A stretch of DNA of 45,125 bases from CAUYUA01 sp963575675 (GCA_963575675.1 CAUYUA010000199.1:1-45125); one strand, 5' to 3'. Counted from the first letter of the stretch, positions 1 to 8,300 are shown. The notes: generated by a model from the letters alone, not told the origin. Numbers and translations are program-made.

Positions 1-113
1 ACCGCCACCAAGACCACCACCACAAAAAAACCCCCCGCCAACAAGAAAATGGGGCCCCCCCCGCCCCACACCATTACAATCACCACCACCCCCGCCGCAA
101 TAAAAAACATTGC
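1..113. other. Low-complexity A/C-only contig end, probably artefact
   Basis: Almost every base here is A or C, in homopolymer runs and CCA/ACC-like tracts, quite unlike the mixed sequence that follows. Coding sequence resembling a cyclic-nucleotide-binding domain begins abruptly near position 114. No feature is supported. The most likely explanation is poor consensus at a contig end, not biology. Confidence 0.6.
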
Positions 114-131
114 GTTTCCATAGTCGCCCCG

Positions 132-377
132 TTGAAACAACACTTCGTCGGGCAGGGGGGGCACTCGTTATTCTTGGGGCCGGGGTGTTCTTTTGGAGAG
201 GTTGCTTTGGTGACGCGCCAGCCGCGTTTTTCGGATGCGCGGGCTGTTGGGTATTGCCATTTGTTGGAGCTTGACGCGCGCGACTTTCATCGATTGGTTG
301 AGCATGATCGCGAGCTTAAGCATCATATCGAGGCCAGCGCGGAGGCCCGGCGTTTGATGATCGAAAAGAGTCGTTGA
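132..377 (+). CDS. Cyclic-nucleotide-binding domain protein, C-terminal fragment
   Basis: This is the 3' end of a longer gene. The translation contains the phosphate-binding-cassette-like run LGPGCSFGEVALVTRQPR, followed by a beta strand and a closing helix (LLELDARDFHRLVEH) and a short basic tail, which is how cNMP-binding domains end. Similarity-like reading continues in frame upstream to about base 114 and is then lost in the A/C-only end, so the TTG at 132 is only a formal start. Domains of this kind with nothing after them occur at the C-terminus of bacterial cyclic-nucleotide-gated potassium channels and of some transporters; the missing N-terminal part prevents a choice. The cassette has Gly-Glu-Val-Ala and a Pro-Arg pair, so ligand binding is plausible. 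Confidence 0.6.
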   Translation: MKQHFVGQGGHSLFLGPGCSFGEVALVTRQPRFSDARAVGYCHLLELDARDFHRLVEHDRELKHHIEASAEARRLMIEKSR

Positions 378-531
378 AGAGAGGCCGGTAAAATTAGCGG
401 ATCAACTGAATGGGGGAAGGGGTGTTTTTGTCAACTAATTATGTTGAGCGGCTCGGTATGGAAAATTCGTTGCGTTGCATCAATATTTTTCCGATAGTGA
501 TTGTCCAATGTTTGGAGAGGGCGGACAAGTC

Positions 532-1188
532 ATGAGTGATCAGCGCGAAATCGGCGCAAGCTTTATTCAGGCTGTGCGTCGGAGTCACAGGGAAGAGCAT
601 CCTTATCGGCATTGGCTGTTGGCCGACGTTCTTCCGGAAGACGTTCGCGATGCGCTGTTGACGCTTCCTTTCACGCCGCCCGGAGTTATCGATACCAAAG
701 GCAAACGCGAGACCAATAATGCGACTCGCGTGTATTTCGACGTTGGAAACCGTGAGCGGTTGCCTGTATGTCAAGACGTCGCCGAAGCGTTTCAGAGCCA
801 GGCCGTGACGCGCTTCATTGAAGAGGAATTTCAAATCAATCTGCGCGGAACTTTCTTGCGCATAGAGTATTGTCAAGATACGGAAGGGTTTTGGTTGGAG
901 CCTCACACCGATATCGGTGTGAAGAAATACACCATGCTCCTTTACTTGTCAAAAGACCCCGGTTCTGAGACTTGGGGCACGGACGTCTTGGCCGGACCAC
1001 TTGATTATATAAAAACTGCGCCGTTCCAAAGCAATGGAGGGTTGATCTTCGTTCCCGCCAGCAATACATGGCATGGGTTTCGTCCGCGTCCGATCAATGG
1101 CGTGCGTCGGTCAATCATCATTAACTATGTGACCGACGAGTGGCGGGCTCGGCATGAGTTGGCCTATCCTAGCGCCGTAATTCAATAA
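532..1188 (+). CDS. 2-oxoglutarate/Fe(II)-dependent oxygenase family protein (first of a tandem pair)
   Basis: A 218-residue protein with the double-stranded beta-helix signature of 2OG-Fe(II) oxygenases: the HxD pair is H125/D127 (EPHTDIG), the distal histidine is H181 (NTWHGF), and arginines 192-193 (GVRRSI) are placed to bind the 2-oxoglutarate carboxylate. No signal peptide is seen, so it should be cytoplasmic. The ATG at 532 is preferred to the TTG at 475; a GGAGAGG stretch lies at 513-519, a little far upstream. It is followed after 67 bp by a second, divergent member of the same fold, suggesting the two act in one pathway. The substrate cannot be told; members of this group often sit in surface-glycan or small-molecule tailoring loci, but no such genes are in view. 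Confidence 0.75.
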   Translation: MSDQREIGASFIQAVRRSHREEHPYRHWLLADVLPEDVRDALLTLPFTPPGVIDTKGKRETNNATRVYFDVGNRERLPVCQDVAEAFQSQAVTRFIEEEFQINLRGTFLRIEYCQDTEGFWLEPHTDIGVKKYTMLLYLSKDPGSETWGTDVLAGPLDYIKTAPFQSNGGLIFVPASNTWHGFRPRPINGVRRSIIINYVTDEWRARHELAYPSAVIQ

Positions 1189-1255
1189 TTGTTGCGATTT
1201 CTCAACATCGCGATTTTTTTGCCTTCGTTTCCTTCTCGACCGGGGAGACGGCTGA

Positions 1256-1888
1256 ATGCCGGACATTATTGACTTGGCGGCTTTGCGTGCGACGCCGCTG
1301 TTGACCGATCCCTACGACCATGTGTGTGTTCCCGGCTTTATCCGGAAAGAGCGCTTGGCCGAAATTCACAGCGACTATCCGGCGATCTCTACGCCGGGCA
1401 GCATTCCTGTCGGGATTTTTCCGCATGGTCCAATGTTCGAGAAATTGCTGAGCGAACTGCGCGGGCCAGAGATCGAACAGGTGTTTGAAGAGAAATTCAG
1501 CGTCGCGTTGTCGCGCTATCCGCGTATGTTTACGGTGCGCGGCATGTGTCGTCACAGCGACGGCGCCGTGCATCCCGATTCGGCTAGTAAGGTTATTACA
1601 GTTTTAATCTATATGAACCCGCCATGGGAGGCTTCAGGAGGACGTTTGCGGCTTTTGCGCAGCACTAATTTGAATGATTACGTGTCCGAGGTGCCGCCCG
1701 TGGAAGGGACGTTGTTGGCGTTTCGTCGCAGCGACACCTCGTGGCATGGGCACGAGCCGTTCGAAGGCCAACGTCGCGCAATCCAAATGAATTGGGTCAA
1801 GGGACGCGTGTATATCTGGCACGAGCAGTGGCGTCATCGTTTGGGCGCGTGGTCCAAGCTGTTGCTTGGCGGAAAAAATCATATGTAG
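1256..1888 (+). CDS. 2-oxoglutarate/Fe(II)-dependent oxygenase family protein (second of a tandem pair)
   Basis: A 210-residue protein of the same fold as its upstream neighbour but clearly divergent. The HxD pair is read as H106/D108 (AVHPDS), the distal histidine as H164 (TSWHGHEPF), and R173-R174 (GQRRAIQMNW) as the 2-oxoglutarate-binding arginine region. An extra histidine at residue 100 precedes the metal pair. The C-terminus is basic with WRHRLGAW. It starts with ATG 67 bp after the first oxygenase and is probably co-transcribed with it. No substrate can be named. The closest general description is a prolyl-4-hydroxylase-like small oxygenase acting on a cytoplasmic substrate. Confidence 0.72.
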   Translation: MPDIIDLAALRATPLLTDPYDHVCVPGFIRKERLAEIHSDYPAISTPGSIPVGIFPHGPMFEKLLSELRGPEIEQVFEEKFSVALSRYPRMFTVRGMCRHSDGAVHPDSASKVITVLIYMNPPWEASGGRLRLLRSTNLNDYVSEVPPVEGTLLAFRRSDTSWHGHEPFEGQRRAIQMNWVKGRVYIWHEQWRHRLGAWSKLLLGGKNHM

Positions 1889-2091
1889 CAGATGAGCCGT
1901 TTTTAATAAGCGGAAACATAAAGCAAAAGACTTGGAAATAGGAAAAAAAGGTCACAGACAAAAAATAGAATCCAAGAAAACCAAAGAAAGACGCAGGAGT
2001 GAATCCTTTCAGTCAATGCGGTCAAGCGCGGCGTTGCCTCTTGACGCAGACGGGGATACTCTCACACAACCTTCCGCCTCTGGGGTTTCCG

Positions 2092-3039
2092 ATGTCCGAT
2101 ACGCCGAATTCCGATCAGAAAAAATATCGTTTGGTTACGCGCTCTGATTTTGACGGCCTGGTTTGCGCCGTCCTGTTGCGCGACCTTGGTTTGGTCGATG
2201 AGATTAAATTTGTTCATCCGAAAGACATGCAAGACGGTAAGGTCGAAATTACGTCGGATGACATCACCACCAATCTGCCTTATGTCGATGGCGCTTATTT
2301 GGTGTTCGATCATCATTTGAGCGAGACGCAGCGTGTTGGAAGCAAGCCAAATCATGTCATTGATCCAACGGCTCCTTCAGCCGCTCGCGTGGTTTATCGT
2401 CATTTCGGCGGAAAAGAGCGTTTCCGAAGCGTCTCTGATGAAATGATGCGCGCCGTCGATCAGGCCGATTCGGCGCAGTACACAAAAGCCGATATTTTGG
2501 TGCCGTCGGGTTGGACGCTTCTGAACTTCATTATGGATGCTCGCACAGGTCTTGGGCGATTCCGTAATTTCCGCGTTTCCAACTATCAGTTAATGATGGA
2601 GCTGATTGATTATTGTCGGAATCACACCATCGAAGAAATTCTGCGGCTGCCGGACGTTAAAGAGCGGGTTGATCTCTACTTCCAGCATGAACGCCATTTC
2701 ATCGAACAACTCGATCGTTGTTCCAAAGTCTTCGGCGGCGTTGTGGTGGTTGACCTTCGGAACGAAGAAACCATTTACGCCGGAAATCGTTTTATGGTCT
2801 ATGCCCTTCATCCGATGACCAATGTCTCTATCCATGTTTTGTGGGGGTTGAAACAGCAAAACACTGTGTTCGCCGTCGGAAAATCCATCCTCAATCGCAG
2901 TTCCAAAGTCAATATCGGCGCGTTGATGTTGCAGCGCGGCGGCGGTGGTCACGAAGCCGCAGGAACTTGCCAAGTCGGAAACGATCAAGCCGAGGCAGTC
3001 CTTCCCGAATTGATCAAGTTGCTTCAGGACCAATCATGA
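2092..3039 (+). CDS. DHH/DHHA1 family phosphoesterase
   Basis: A 315-residue protein with the DHH-family metal motifs: DFDG near residue 19-22, the DHH triad at 73-75 (LVFDHHLSE), and the DHHA1 glycine motif GGGGHEAAG near the C-terminus. Such enzymes use two Mn/Mg ions to hydrolyse phosphodiesters or phosphoanhydrides (exopolyphosphatase-like, oligoribonuclease NrnA-like or nucleotide phosphatase activity); the exact substrate cannot be decided from sequence. The ATG at 2092 is chosen because homology-like sequence begins soon after it and the upstream in-frame GTG at 1999 overlaps its own AGGAG. rsmB follows 43 bp later on the same strand. Confidence 0.82.
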   Translation: MSDTPNSDQKKYRLVTRSDFDGLVCAVLLRDLGLVDEIKFVHPKDMQDGKVEITSDDITTNLPYVDGAYLVFDHHLSETQRVGSKPNHVIDPTAPSAARVVYRHFGGKERFRSVSDEMMRAVDQADSAQYTKADILVPSGWTLLNFIMDARTGLGRFRNFRVSNYQLMMELIDYCRNHTIEEILRLPDVKERVDLYFQHERHFIEQLDRCSKVFGGVVVVDLRNEETIYAGNRFMVYALHPMTNVSIHVLWGLKQQNTVFAVGKSILNRSSKVNIGALMLQRGGGGHEAAGTCQVGNDQAEAVLPELIKLLQDQS

Positions 3040-3082
3040 TCTCTGTGAATGATCGATTTCGGGATGGCGTCGCGTTGTTTGG

Positions 3083-4495
3083 TTGTTGTTCAACGTGACG
3101 ACGCTTTCAGACCCGCTCGTCGGCGATGGGGAAACGCCGAGTTCCGATTCCTCGTCGCCCGTTTCTTCGCAGAAACCACATGCCTCGCCTCAGGCTTCGA
3201 ATCAAAGCGAGGCTCGATTGGCGGCGCTGGAGGTCTTGCGAGTCGTTTTGCGCCGACAAATTCCACTTGATGACGCTCTTGAGCGTGAGCCGGTTTTGGC
3301 TCGGCTCTCTGGCCGAGATCGCGCTTTTGCTCGGTTGTTGGTCGCCACGGTTCTGCGTCGTTTGGGGCAGATCGATGAAGTCATTACCGGATTTCTCAAT
3401 CGCCCTGGCGAGCTGAAGTCAGGAACACAGGATATTTTGCGGCTTGGCGTCGCACAGCTTTTGTTCCTGGAGACGCCGGCTCATGCGGCGGTCGATACGT
3501 CGGTTCGTTTGGCGGAGCGTGATTCCAAAACTGCGCCCTATAAAGGGCTGATTAACGGTTTGTTGCGGCATGTTGTTCGCACCGGAGCCGCTGTGGTCTC
3601 TCGGCAAGACGCCGGGCGCATGAATACGCCGGATTGGTTGTGGTTGGCGTGGCGAAAGGCTTATGGAACCGGAGCGACTCGGCAAATTGTCGAGGCTCAT
3701 TTGCGCGAGCCGCCTTTGGACCTTACTTTGCGCGATTCGAGCGAAGGCGCGGTGTGGGCCGAACGTCTGGGAGGGGCGCTTTTGCCCACGGGGTCGGTTC
3801 GCTGCTGGGATGCAGGCGCCGTGACGGCTCTGCCGGGATACGAGGAAGGGCGGTGGTGGGTGCAGGACGCAGCGGCGGCTTTGCCGGCGCGATTGTTGGG
3901 GGCTCTGGACGGGCGGAGAGCGATTGACATTTGTGCTGCGCCTGGGGGGAAAACAGCGCAATTGGCTGCCGCCGGGGCTCAAGTGCTTGCGGTTGATCGG
4001 TCAGAGCCGCGTTTGAAGCGGTTGAGCGACAATTTACGGCGGTTGAGTTTGTCTGCCGAGACGGTTTGCGCCGATGCGACGACTTGGCAACCGGCGGAGT
4101 TGGCGGATGTGGTTTTGCTGGATGCGCCATGTTCGGCGACGGGAACGATTCGTCGTCATCCGGATATTCCGCATTTGAAGACCGAGGCTGAGGTGAAGAC
4201 TTTGGCGCGGGTTCAGCGTCGGTTATTGACGCGGGCGATTCGGTTTGTGCGGCCTGGTGGGGTGATTGTTTATTGTGTGTGCTCGTTGCAACCTGAGGAG
4301 GGGGAGGCGCATGTTGAAGCGTTGTTGTCGCCGCCTGGGGGATGGGTCGAGCGGTTTCCGATTGCGTCGGACGAGGTTGGTGGGGTGGCCGAGATCATCA
4401 CGGAACGTGGTGATATCCGGACTTTTCCGCATCATCTAGCGGAGCAAGGTGGTTTGGATGGGTTTTATATTGCGCGATTGCGCCGTATAGCTTAA
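3083..4495 (+). CDS. rsmB: 16S rRNA (cytosine-967 C5) methyltransferase
   Basis: Transfers a methyl group from SAM to C967 of 16S rRNA. Residues about 45-170 form a NusB-like RNA-binding domain, and the rest is a Fmu/Nol1-type methyltransferase: SAM motif CAAPGGK at 284-290, VDRS at 304-307, motif IV DAPCSATG with C350, and motif VI YCVCSLQPEEGE with the presumed nucleophile C400. The first ~42 residues are a Ser/Pro-rich stretch that may be an N-terminal extension or may be untranslated; the TTG at 3083 has no good ribosome binding site, and the GTG at 3095 is an alternative. The gene is followed by a strong hairpin at 4587-4615. Confidence 0.88.
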   Translation: MLFNVTTLSDPLVGDGETPSSDSSSPVSSQKPHASPQASNQSEARLAALEVLRVVLRRQIPLDDALEREPVLARLSGRDRAFARLLVATVLRRLGQIDEVITGFLNRPGELKSGTQDILRLGVAQLLFLETPAHAAVDTSVRLAERDSKTAPYKGLINGLLRHVVRTGAAVVSRQDAGRMNTPDWLWLAWRKAYGTGATRQIVEAHLREPPLDLTLRDSSEGAVWAERLGGALLPTGSVRCWDAGAVTALPGYEEGRWWVQDAAAALPARLLGALDGRRAIDICAAPGGKTAQLAAAGAQVLAVDRSEPRLKRLSDNLRRLSLSAETVCADATTWQPAELADVVLLDAPCSATGTIRRHPDIPHLKTEAEVKTLARVQRRLLTRAIRFVRPGGVIVYCVCSLQPEEGEAHVEALLSPPGGWVERFPIASDEVGGVAEIITERGDIRTFPHHLAEQGGLDGFYIARLRRIA

Positions 4496-4586
4496 CGGCG
4501 GCGTTTGTGCTGAGCCTGCATTAAAAAAAATGAGAAATTGAAAAATTAGATGGGTCCAGGGACTGTGTTCCTGGTCGCTCGGGATC

Positions 4587-4615
4587 ATAAGGGGGGGAGC
4601 GAAAGCCCCCCTTAT
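4587..4615 (+). terminator. Strong hairpin after rsmB (palindromic repeat family)
   Basis: A perfect 10-bp stem, ATAAGGGGGG with CCCCCCTTAT, around a 9-base loop. There is no T-run after it, so it is a possible terminator or mRNA-end stabiliser. It belongs to a family of intergenic palindromes in this window sharing an ATAAGGG...CCCTTAT core and an outer CCAGGG/TCCTGG motif. Confidence 0.55.
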
Positions 4616-4735
4616 TCGCGAAGCGATCCTCTCCTGGAAGCGTGTGTTTGTGGGAAAGACCCATTGACCCGTCATAGGCTTACTGGACTCATCTAATATC
4701 TAAATATTAAGAAACCAGAAACACCGAGGAACGTC

Positions 4736-4930
4736 ATGGGCGATGTTGTTAACTTGAATCGTCGTCGAAAAGCGCAAGAACGTCTTCGACAGGTGGAGCA
4801 GGCTGCGGCTAATCGTGTTTTCTATGGCCAGACAAAAGAAGAGCGACTGCGGCGTCAGAAAGAACAGAGCCGGCTCGATCGTTTCTTGGATGGATGTTTG
4901 CAGGATGCGGGTCCATCAAAACAACAATAG
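4736..4930 (+). CDS. DUF4169 family small basic protein
   Basis: A 64-residue protein starting GDVVNLNRRRKAQ and rich in Arg, Lys, Gln and Glu, the typical pattern of the small DUF4169 proteins that are common in alphaproteobacteria. It is predicted to be one or two charged helices (LRQVEQAAANRVFYGQTKEERLRR is the core). GAGGA at 4726-4730, five bases before the ATG, is a clear ribosome binding site. No function is known to me. It stands alone between two repeat elements. Confidence 0.75.
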   Translation: MGDVVNLNRRRKAQERLRQVEQAAANRVFYGQTKEERLRRQKEQSRLDRFLDGCLQDAGPSKQQ

Positions 4931-4974
4931 TATCCTTTGTTCATTCAAAAATTCGGAAAAAGGCGCGAAGGCGA

Positions 4975-5105
4975 AAGAAAAGGCCAGTGCTCCGCCCTGG
5001 ACCCGCCAAAGGCCGGGAGGCCTTTGGAAACCATGACTTGGAGACTGTGATAAACAAAGACGCGAGGGCTGTTTCAATCCGGTGAAACCGGAAAAAACGC
5101 CGAAT
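4975..5105 (-). repeat. Dispersed ~130-bp intergenic repeat, copy 1
   Basis: The reverse complement of this stretch matches 32935-33070 closely, and the direct strand matches 33195-33305 more loosely. It contains two hairpins: CCAAAGGCC with GGCCTTTGG, and GCCAGTG...CCCTGG. Outside them it carries a shared tail (ACCATGACTTGGAGACTGTGA-like, then a GACG and GGTGA block). It lies just beyond the 3' end of copD. Confidence 0.75.
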
Positions 5106-5124
5106 TTTGACCGCGCGTCAGGGG

Positions 5125-6699
5125 TTATTGTTCGCAGAAGAACATCAGAATTACGCCGATCAGAGAAAAGCATATTGGCCAGATGCAGCCGAATCGTCGA
5201 TTGCTCTCCGAAGGCAAACGTATTTCTAGCCAGCGCGCCCAGCCGGTTGTCACACTCAAAACGGCAATAGGGACATACGTCAGCGCTGTGAGCGCTTCTT
5301 CTTTCGCGTTGGTGAAAGAATGCGTCAGCAGTAGAGCGCCCCCAATTGCGCTGAGCGACGGAAACGCCAAAGAGGCGGTTTGTGACTTCAAGCGACCGAT
5401 TTGCACATTCCATTCGAAGATTGCGAAACCCACGACGAAGAGCAGATAAATCCGATGTTGTAACGATTTAGGATCGCATATGCTTTCCGTGAGGCCGATT
5501 GCGCCGAATGGCCAGGCTTTGGGGGGGGAGCGCACGAGCAAGCAACCCGCCAATCCTAAAAACAGTAATGGCCAGTGTTTCGCCCACAGCGTCCGAGTCG
5601 AGCGTTCTATTAAGGCCAAAATTCCCATTCCTAGAACAAACAATCCTTCCCAATGATAATTGAACTCGGGCGGGGTGAAGTCTTCGGCGTCTTGCTTGTC
5701 TTTTTGGCTTGGAATCGATATGGAGATTGATGTCGGGAGTTTTAGGTCTGGCCACTTAGGGATATGGCGTTCGGCGATTTCCGCCCAAGTCGCGCGATTG
5801 TCTGTGATGTCTGCTGCGGGTGGCAGAGAGGAGAGAGAGGCGGCGATTAAAAAGATGGTGACGCCAACGCCGAACTCGACTTCGGCAAAGCGTCGTAGGC
5901 GTAGCACGGAAGTGGAGGCGTTTCGTCGTAATTTCTCGACGGTGCGGAAGTTCATGAATCCTAGGCCAAGCAGAGCAAAGAAGAATATCGCTTTGGTCAA
6001 TATCGTTACGCCGTAAGTGGTCCCATATAAAGCGTCGAGACTATCGATATAAACCGTTCCCATAATTACGCCGCTGATCACAATCGTCGTGACTGCGCCC
6101 ATCGACATTAAAGAATAGCGTTTTCCAATCAAGCGCAGAGCGCCGCCTTCGGAGGCTCGCGCCAAAGAAAACAAAAAACAGGGTAGTCCGCCGATCCACA
6201 CGGCGGCGCCGATTTGGTGCAGAGCATTTGCCAACAGTAGGAGGATTTGATCGTCGAGGCGCGCCGCCGCATGGGAGGCCATCACCGTTGATGTAACGAG
6301 AAACAATCCTAGAAACGCTAAAATCCAAGGTTTTTTCTGATCGACGCCCACTAAAATCACGGCAAGAATTGTGATCGCTGTGATTGCCGCAATTATCCCG
6401 GCGCGTGCAAAGCTCGCGTCCATTGCGTCGAGCAAGGTGGTCTCAATAGTATTCGCCAAAATCAGAGATTGCAGCATCACGGACGATGCCTTTGTTACGG
6501 CCAAGGCGCAAGCGCTCCAGCCGATGAGGCGTCGCGTGTTCTGCACAGTTAAATATCCGGTTTCTCCCAAGATCGTTTCTAGAGGGCGCGCCAGTAACAA
6601 CAGAAAAGCAATTCCACCCAATATTAAAGCTTGGAAAGTTATGGCGGCTCCGGTCATCAAAATGGACAAGAAGCCGAAAGCGTCAAGAGAAATCTCCAT
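5125..6699 (-). CDS. copD: CopD-family copper resistance/uptake membrane protein
   Basis: A 524-residue integral membrane protein with roughly a dozen hydrophobic segments across its length. The CopD signature region lies around residues 140-255: SHAAARLDD, ALHQIGAAVWIGGL with H161, then the conserved loop of SLDALYGTTYGVTILTKAIFF. CopD proteins sit in the inner membrane and move copper together with periplasmic CopC. The C-terminal third holds further membrane helices and ICDPKSLQHR, giving a longer protein than a minimal CopD. It starts 26 bp after copC on the same strand, so the two form an operon. Assignment to import rather than resistance cannot be made from sequence. Confidence 0.82.
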   Translation of the reverse strand: MEISLDAFGFLSILMTGAAITFQALILGGIAFLLLLARPLETILGETGYLTVQNTRRLIGWSACALAVTKASSVMLQSLILANTIETTLLDAMDASFARAGIIAAITAITILAVILVGVDQKKPWILAFLGLFLVTSTVMASHAAARLDDQILLLLANALHQIGAAVWIGGLPCFLFSLARASEGGALRLIGKRYSLMSMGAVTTIVISGVIMGTVYIDSLDALYGTTYGVTILTKAIFFFALLGLGFMNFRTVEKLRRNASTSVLRLRRFAEVEFGVGVTIFLIAASLSSLPPAADITDNRATWAEIAERHIPKWPDLKLPTSISISIPSQKDKQDAEDFTPPEFNYHWEGLFVLGMGILALIERSTRTLWAKHWPLLFLGLAGCLLVRSPPKAWPFGAIGLTESICDPKSLQHRIYLLFVVGFAIFEWNVQIGRLKSQTASLAFPSLSAIGGALLLTHSFTNAKEEALTALTYVPIAVLSVTTGWARWLEIRLPSESNRRFGCIWPICFSLIGVILMFFCEQ

Positions 6700-6725
6700 A
6701 ATGTCTCATTGTTATAAGAACAAAA

Positions 6726-7142
6726 TTATGGCGTCGTGACTGAAAAGGTAATGTCTCCGTGAGAGATGTGTCCATCCATTGCCAGAACTTGCCAGCGCAA
6801 ACGATATCGACCGGGCGCTATGTCTATGGGGCGAGCCTTCATAATATCCGGCGCGGTTTCTTGAACGATTTCGAGTGTGGTGATTTTGTTGCTCATCGAC
6901 ACCAACGACATGCGAGACTTTTTATGATCGATGCGGGCGTTGAATCGTAAAGAGGGCTCGAAATTTGATCCGACCAAAGTTGCGTTGTTGGCGGGTTTTG
7001 CTTCAAGAACAACGGCATGTGCTTCTGCGGAGGTTGTATCGCCTAATATAGCGACGCCTATAGCCATGCTCAGGGCAAGCGCTTGTTTTATTGTGCGTCT
7101 TCTGGCGTAAAAGCTGTTTCTCGTCATTTTCCGTTGCTTCAT
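6726..7142 (-). CDS. copC: CopC periplasmic copper-binding protein
   Basis: A 138-residue exported protein. A basic N-terminus and hydrophobic core (ALALSMAIGVAILG) end in TSAEA, so cleavage would leave His42 as the mature N-terminus. That matches the Cu(II) site of CopC proteins, where His1 pairs with a DxH near the C-terminus, here D123 and H125 (MDGHISHGD). The sandwich fold signature KPANNATLVG...PSLRF is visible. It is the first gene of the copC-copD pair. The ATG at 7142 is used; M6 (7127) is an alternative start. No recognised copper-regulator box was found in the 140 bp upstream. Confidence 0.85.
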   Translation of the reverse strand: MKQRKMTRNSFYARRRTIKQALALSMAIGVAILGDTTSAEAHAVVLEAKPANNATLVGSNFEPSLRFNARIDHKKSRMSLVSMSNKITTLEIVQETAPDIMKARPIDIAPGRYRLRWQVLAMDGHISHGDITFSVTTP

Positions 7143-7283
7143 TGTAATTTATGAGGGCATGTTTTCGATCGCGCTTGTTTGTTCACACCTTAAATTCGAA
7201 CGAATGCACAGCGCTTCCCATTGCCAGGAACATTACTCCTCGATACGATAGGTTAATATCTGCTCTGAGGATACTTTTAAAGT

Positions 7284-7502
7284 CTAGTGGACACTGAGGG
7301 GTTCCATGTTGTTTTGACGAATGGCGGCGACAGCGGTCTCTCTTTCTGTCAGGACGGTGAGAGGGGTGCCGTCGGCGGCGAAGATGCCGTATCCGGTTAC
7401 GCCACGAATGCGCACCGGCTTAACGAAAGCCACCACATTTAAGCCGAAAGCGACGAACTCTTTAGGTGTAAGCGTTCGTTGGGAAATTTGAATATCCGAC
7501 AT
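7284..7502 (-). CDS. DUF1150 family protein
   Basis: A 72-residue protein starting SDIQISQRTLTPKEFVAFG and containing VRGVTGYGIFAADGTPL-like sequence, the pattern of DUF1150, a family usually found directly downstream of small heat-shock proteins in alphaproteobacteria. That is its position here, 177 bp after hsp20 on the same strand. A longer reading frame from 7670 exists but its extra N-terminus has no family resemblance, so the ATG at 7502 is used. Function is unknown; co-regulation with the heat-shock gene is the main clue. Confidence 0.82.
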   Translation of the reverse strand: MSDIQISQRTLTPKEFVAFGLNVVAFVKPVRIRGVTGYGIFAADGTPLTVLTERETAVAAIRQNNMEPLSVH

Positions 7503-7679
7503 GAGACATACTCGCGATGAAACGGGCCGCGATGAGACAGAAGCATCATCTATACGTTGCATTTGGCGTGCAGAGCGCACTCTGAACGTAAAGAGGTTCT
7601 GGCGGATGTCGCTTTTTACGAGGCGGACTGTATTTATGCGCATGATAAGGGCAAAGATACAGAAATCCAACAGGACTCT

Positions 7680-8168
7680 TTAGGAATTAGTATATCCTGT
7701 TTCTGCTTCGGAGCCGACACCGATTGTTTGTGGGGTGAAATTTTTTGCGCTTGTCGCTGATTTTTGAATTTTAATTGTGCGGATTTTTGGTTCGGGCATA
7801 GGCCTTTTAAGGTCAATGTGCAATAGCCCGCTATCCAGAGCGGCGCCGACAACTTCGATTCCTTCAGCCAACACGAAACTTCTTTGAAACTGGCGCGCAG
7901 CAATGCCTCGGTGTAGGTAGACGCGGGACTTGTCATCGATTTGCCGTCCGCGAATCACAAGCTGATTGTCTTCCACCTGCACGGTTAGATCGTCCATAGT
8001 GAAGCCCGCGACGGCTAAAGTGATTCGCAGGCCGTTTTCACCGATTTGCTCGATATTGTAGGGGGGGTAGCCTTCCGCAGAGTTTTTGGCGATTCGATCC
8101 AAGGTGCGTTCAAACTGATCAAATCCCAGCAGCAAAGGGCTATTGAATAAAGACAAACGTGTTGTCAT
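7680..8168 (-). CDS. hsp20: Small heat-shock protein, Hsp20/IbpA type
   Basis: A 162-residue cytoplasmic chaperone. The N-terminus (LSLFNSPLLLGFDQFERTLDRI) and PPYNIEQ are typical of IbpA-like proteins; the alpha-crystallin domain follows (LRITLAVAGF, VYLHRGIAARQFQRSFVLAEG, GLLHIDLKRP). The C-terminal I-x-I motif appears as IRTIKIQK. The ATG at 8168 is preferred to that at 8198, because GGAGGAGAG lies just before it and family resemblance begins there. The leader looks like a ROSE RNA thermometer. A DUF1150 gene follows. Confidence 0.9.
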   Translation of the reverse strand: MTTRLSLFNSPLLLGFDQFERTLDRIAKNSAEGYPPYNIEQIGENGLRITLAVAGFTMDDLTVQVEDNQLVIRGRQIDDKSRVYLHRGIAARQFQRSFVLAEGIEVVGAALDSGLLHIDLKRPMPEPKIRTIKIQKSATSAKNFTPQTIGVGSEAETGYTNS

Positions 8169-8217
8169 TTCTCTCCTCCATTGAGCGAGGGACGTCATTG
8201 ACGTGATAGAAAGGCGA
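8169..8217 (-). promoter_or_regulatory. ROSE-like RNA thermometer in the hsp20 leader
   Basis: In the transcript, UCGCU lies upstream of the AGGA of the Shine-Dalgarno region with a C-AAUG-G turn between them. ROSE thermometers carry a conserved U(U/C)GCU that pairs with the Shine-Dalgarno, including a G-G pair, as would form here. A second small hairpin, ACGU-CAAUG-ACGU, precedes it. ROSE elements are known in front of small heat-shock genes of alpha- and gammaproteobacteria. Hairpin stability was not computed. Confidence 0.5.
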
Positions 8218-8264
8218 GTAGGCCTGGATTATTCCAGCACCTTCGTCGCCATAAATTTTCTGAC

Positions 8265-8300
8265 GACAACCGAAATCTACGAGACAACCGAAATCTACGA
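8265..8300. repeat. Perfect 18-bp tandem duplication upstream of hsp20
   Basis: Two adjacent identical copies (8265-8282 and 8283-8300) of GACAACCGAAATCTACGA, lying about 100 bp upstream of the hsp20 start. They may be part of the promoter region or a replication slippage product. Confidence 0.85.

Noticed and set aside
4894..5085. Frames in the dispersed repeat after the DUF4169 gene
   Set aside because: Translations of the repeat itself; they overlap each other and have no ribosome binding sites.
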